From Chitinophagaceae bacterium UBA2467 (GTDB lineage: Bacteria > Bacteroidota > Bacteroidia > Chitinophagales > Chitinophagaceae): a stretch of DNA of 15,860 nucleotides. Below the pieces are notes generated by a model. It was not told the DNA's origin. It saw only the letters and a list, made by a program, of their open reading frames with translations, and did no database searches. Shown here in pieces: positions 15,630 to 15,860 of this stretch (its first letter is position 1; each line of letters begins with the position of its first letter). The stretch is from the NCBI GenBank assembly GCA_002342205.1, contig DDPN01000145.1, positions 6,078-21,937 on the forward strand. Direction: 5' to 3'. A program made the translations under genes and the position numbers.

Positions 15630-15860
15630 CTAATGAACAGCAGGCTCCTGTTGGCTCAGGCAATGAAAACTGCCTAATCCCCAGATAATATCAGTAGAGT
15701 CAATTCCAATAACCTGACGACCGGGGAAACACTCCTCGATTAATTGTAAGGCCTTATCGTCATTTTTTGAATTGAAAACAGGAACAATGACAGATTGATT
15801 GGCAATGTAGAAATTGGCATAAGAGCAAGGCAAACGTTGCCCTTCATATGAAAGAGGCTC
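15630..15860 (-). CDS. Agmatine deiminase / porphyromonas-type peptidylarginine deiminase family (C-terminal part; runs off the right edge)
   Basis: Only the last 76 residues are present. The visible sequence has PCSYANFYIAN, the strand VIVPVFN, the EECFPGRQVIGIDSTDI stretch and the ending WGLGSFHCLSQQEPA. These are the C-terminal signature of PF04371 enzymes; the Cys in FHCLSQQEP (codon at 15660-15662) is the catalytic nucleophile. The short-form WGLG variant is typical of agmatine deiminases, which convert agmatine to N-carbamoylputrescine and ammonia in polyamine synthesis. Peptidylarginine deiminase is the less likely alternative. The reading frame continues to the window edge (GAG CCT CTT and on), so the N-terminal domain lies outside. 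It ends 75 bases before carA on the same strand. Confidence 0.9.
   Translation of the reverse strand, partial: EPLSYEGQRLPCSYANFYIANQSVIVPVFNSKNDDKALQLIEECFPGRQVIGIDSTDIIWGLGSFHCLSQQEPAVH

Overview
The window looks like an ordinary but very tightly packed piece of a Bacteroidota chromosome. The evidence is threefold. Protein families such as DUF6702, the Bacteroidota-style M1 peptidase and the long sortilin/BNR propeller are typical of the phylum. Several intergenic regions carry the phylum's -7 promoter box TAnnTTTG. No start codon has a convincing Shine-Dalgarno sequence. The gene mix fits Chitinophagales best, but that finer placement is inference. I see no tRNA, rRNA, CRISPR array, insertion sequence, phage gene or attachment site, and no sign of an integrated island.

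Layout. Positions 1-1679 (minus strand) hold a phosphoglucosamine/phosphohexose mutase followed by the start of a NifS/IscS-type cysteine desulfurase. A class I methyltransferase (plus, 1756-2499) converges on an LtaS-like membrane sulfatase-fold transferase (minus, 2496-4478). That gene diverges from an operon of a PAP2 phosphatase and a CNNM/CBS/CorC transporter (plus, 4530-6442). Next come an exported DUF6702 protein (minus, 6443-6949) and, divergent from it, an apparent operon of a HupE/UreJ-family membrane protein, a secreted M1 zinc peptidase and a secreted esterase (plus, 7033-10834). An exported MORN-like repeat protein (minus, 10831-11466) diverges from a large exported sortilin/BNR propeller (plus, 11497-14055). 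The right end is a minus-strand block: the tail of an agmatine deiminase, then carA and aroQ.

The housekeeping functions are cell-envelope precursor synthesis (mutase), sulfur mobilisation (cysteine desulfurase), carbamoyl phosphate supply (CarA), the shikimate pathway (AroQ) and agmatine breakdown. Envelope and secreted functions form the middle. The LtaS-like transferase and PAP2 phosphatase may both act on lipid phosphates. DUF6702, HupE/UreJ and the M1 peptidase may form a metal-linked exported module.

The most striking features are architectural. From the gene boundaries, only about 354 of 15860 bases lie outside genes. All four convergent gene pairs abut or overlap. In two cases a perfect TAnnTTTG box, and in a third a one-mismatch box, lies exactly four bases upstream of the start codon, which predicts leaderless transcripts. 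I found no gene system that is clearly new; the best functional candidate is the DUF6702/HupE/M1/esterase locus.
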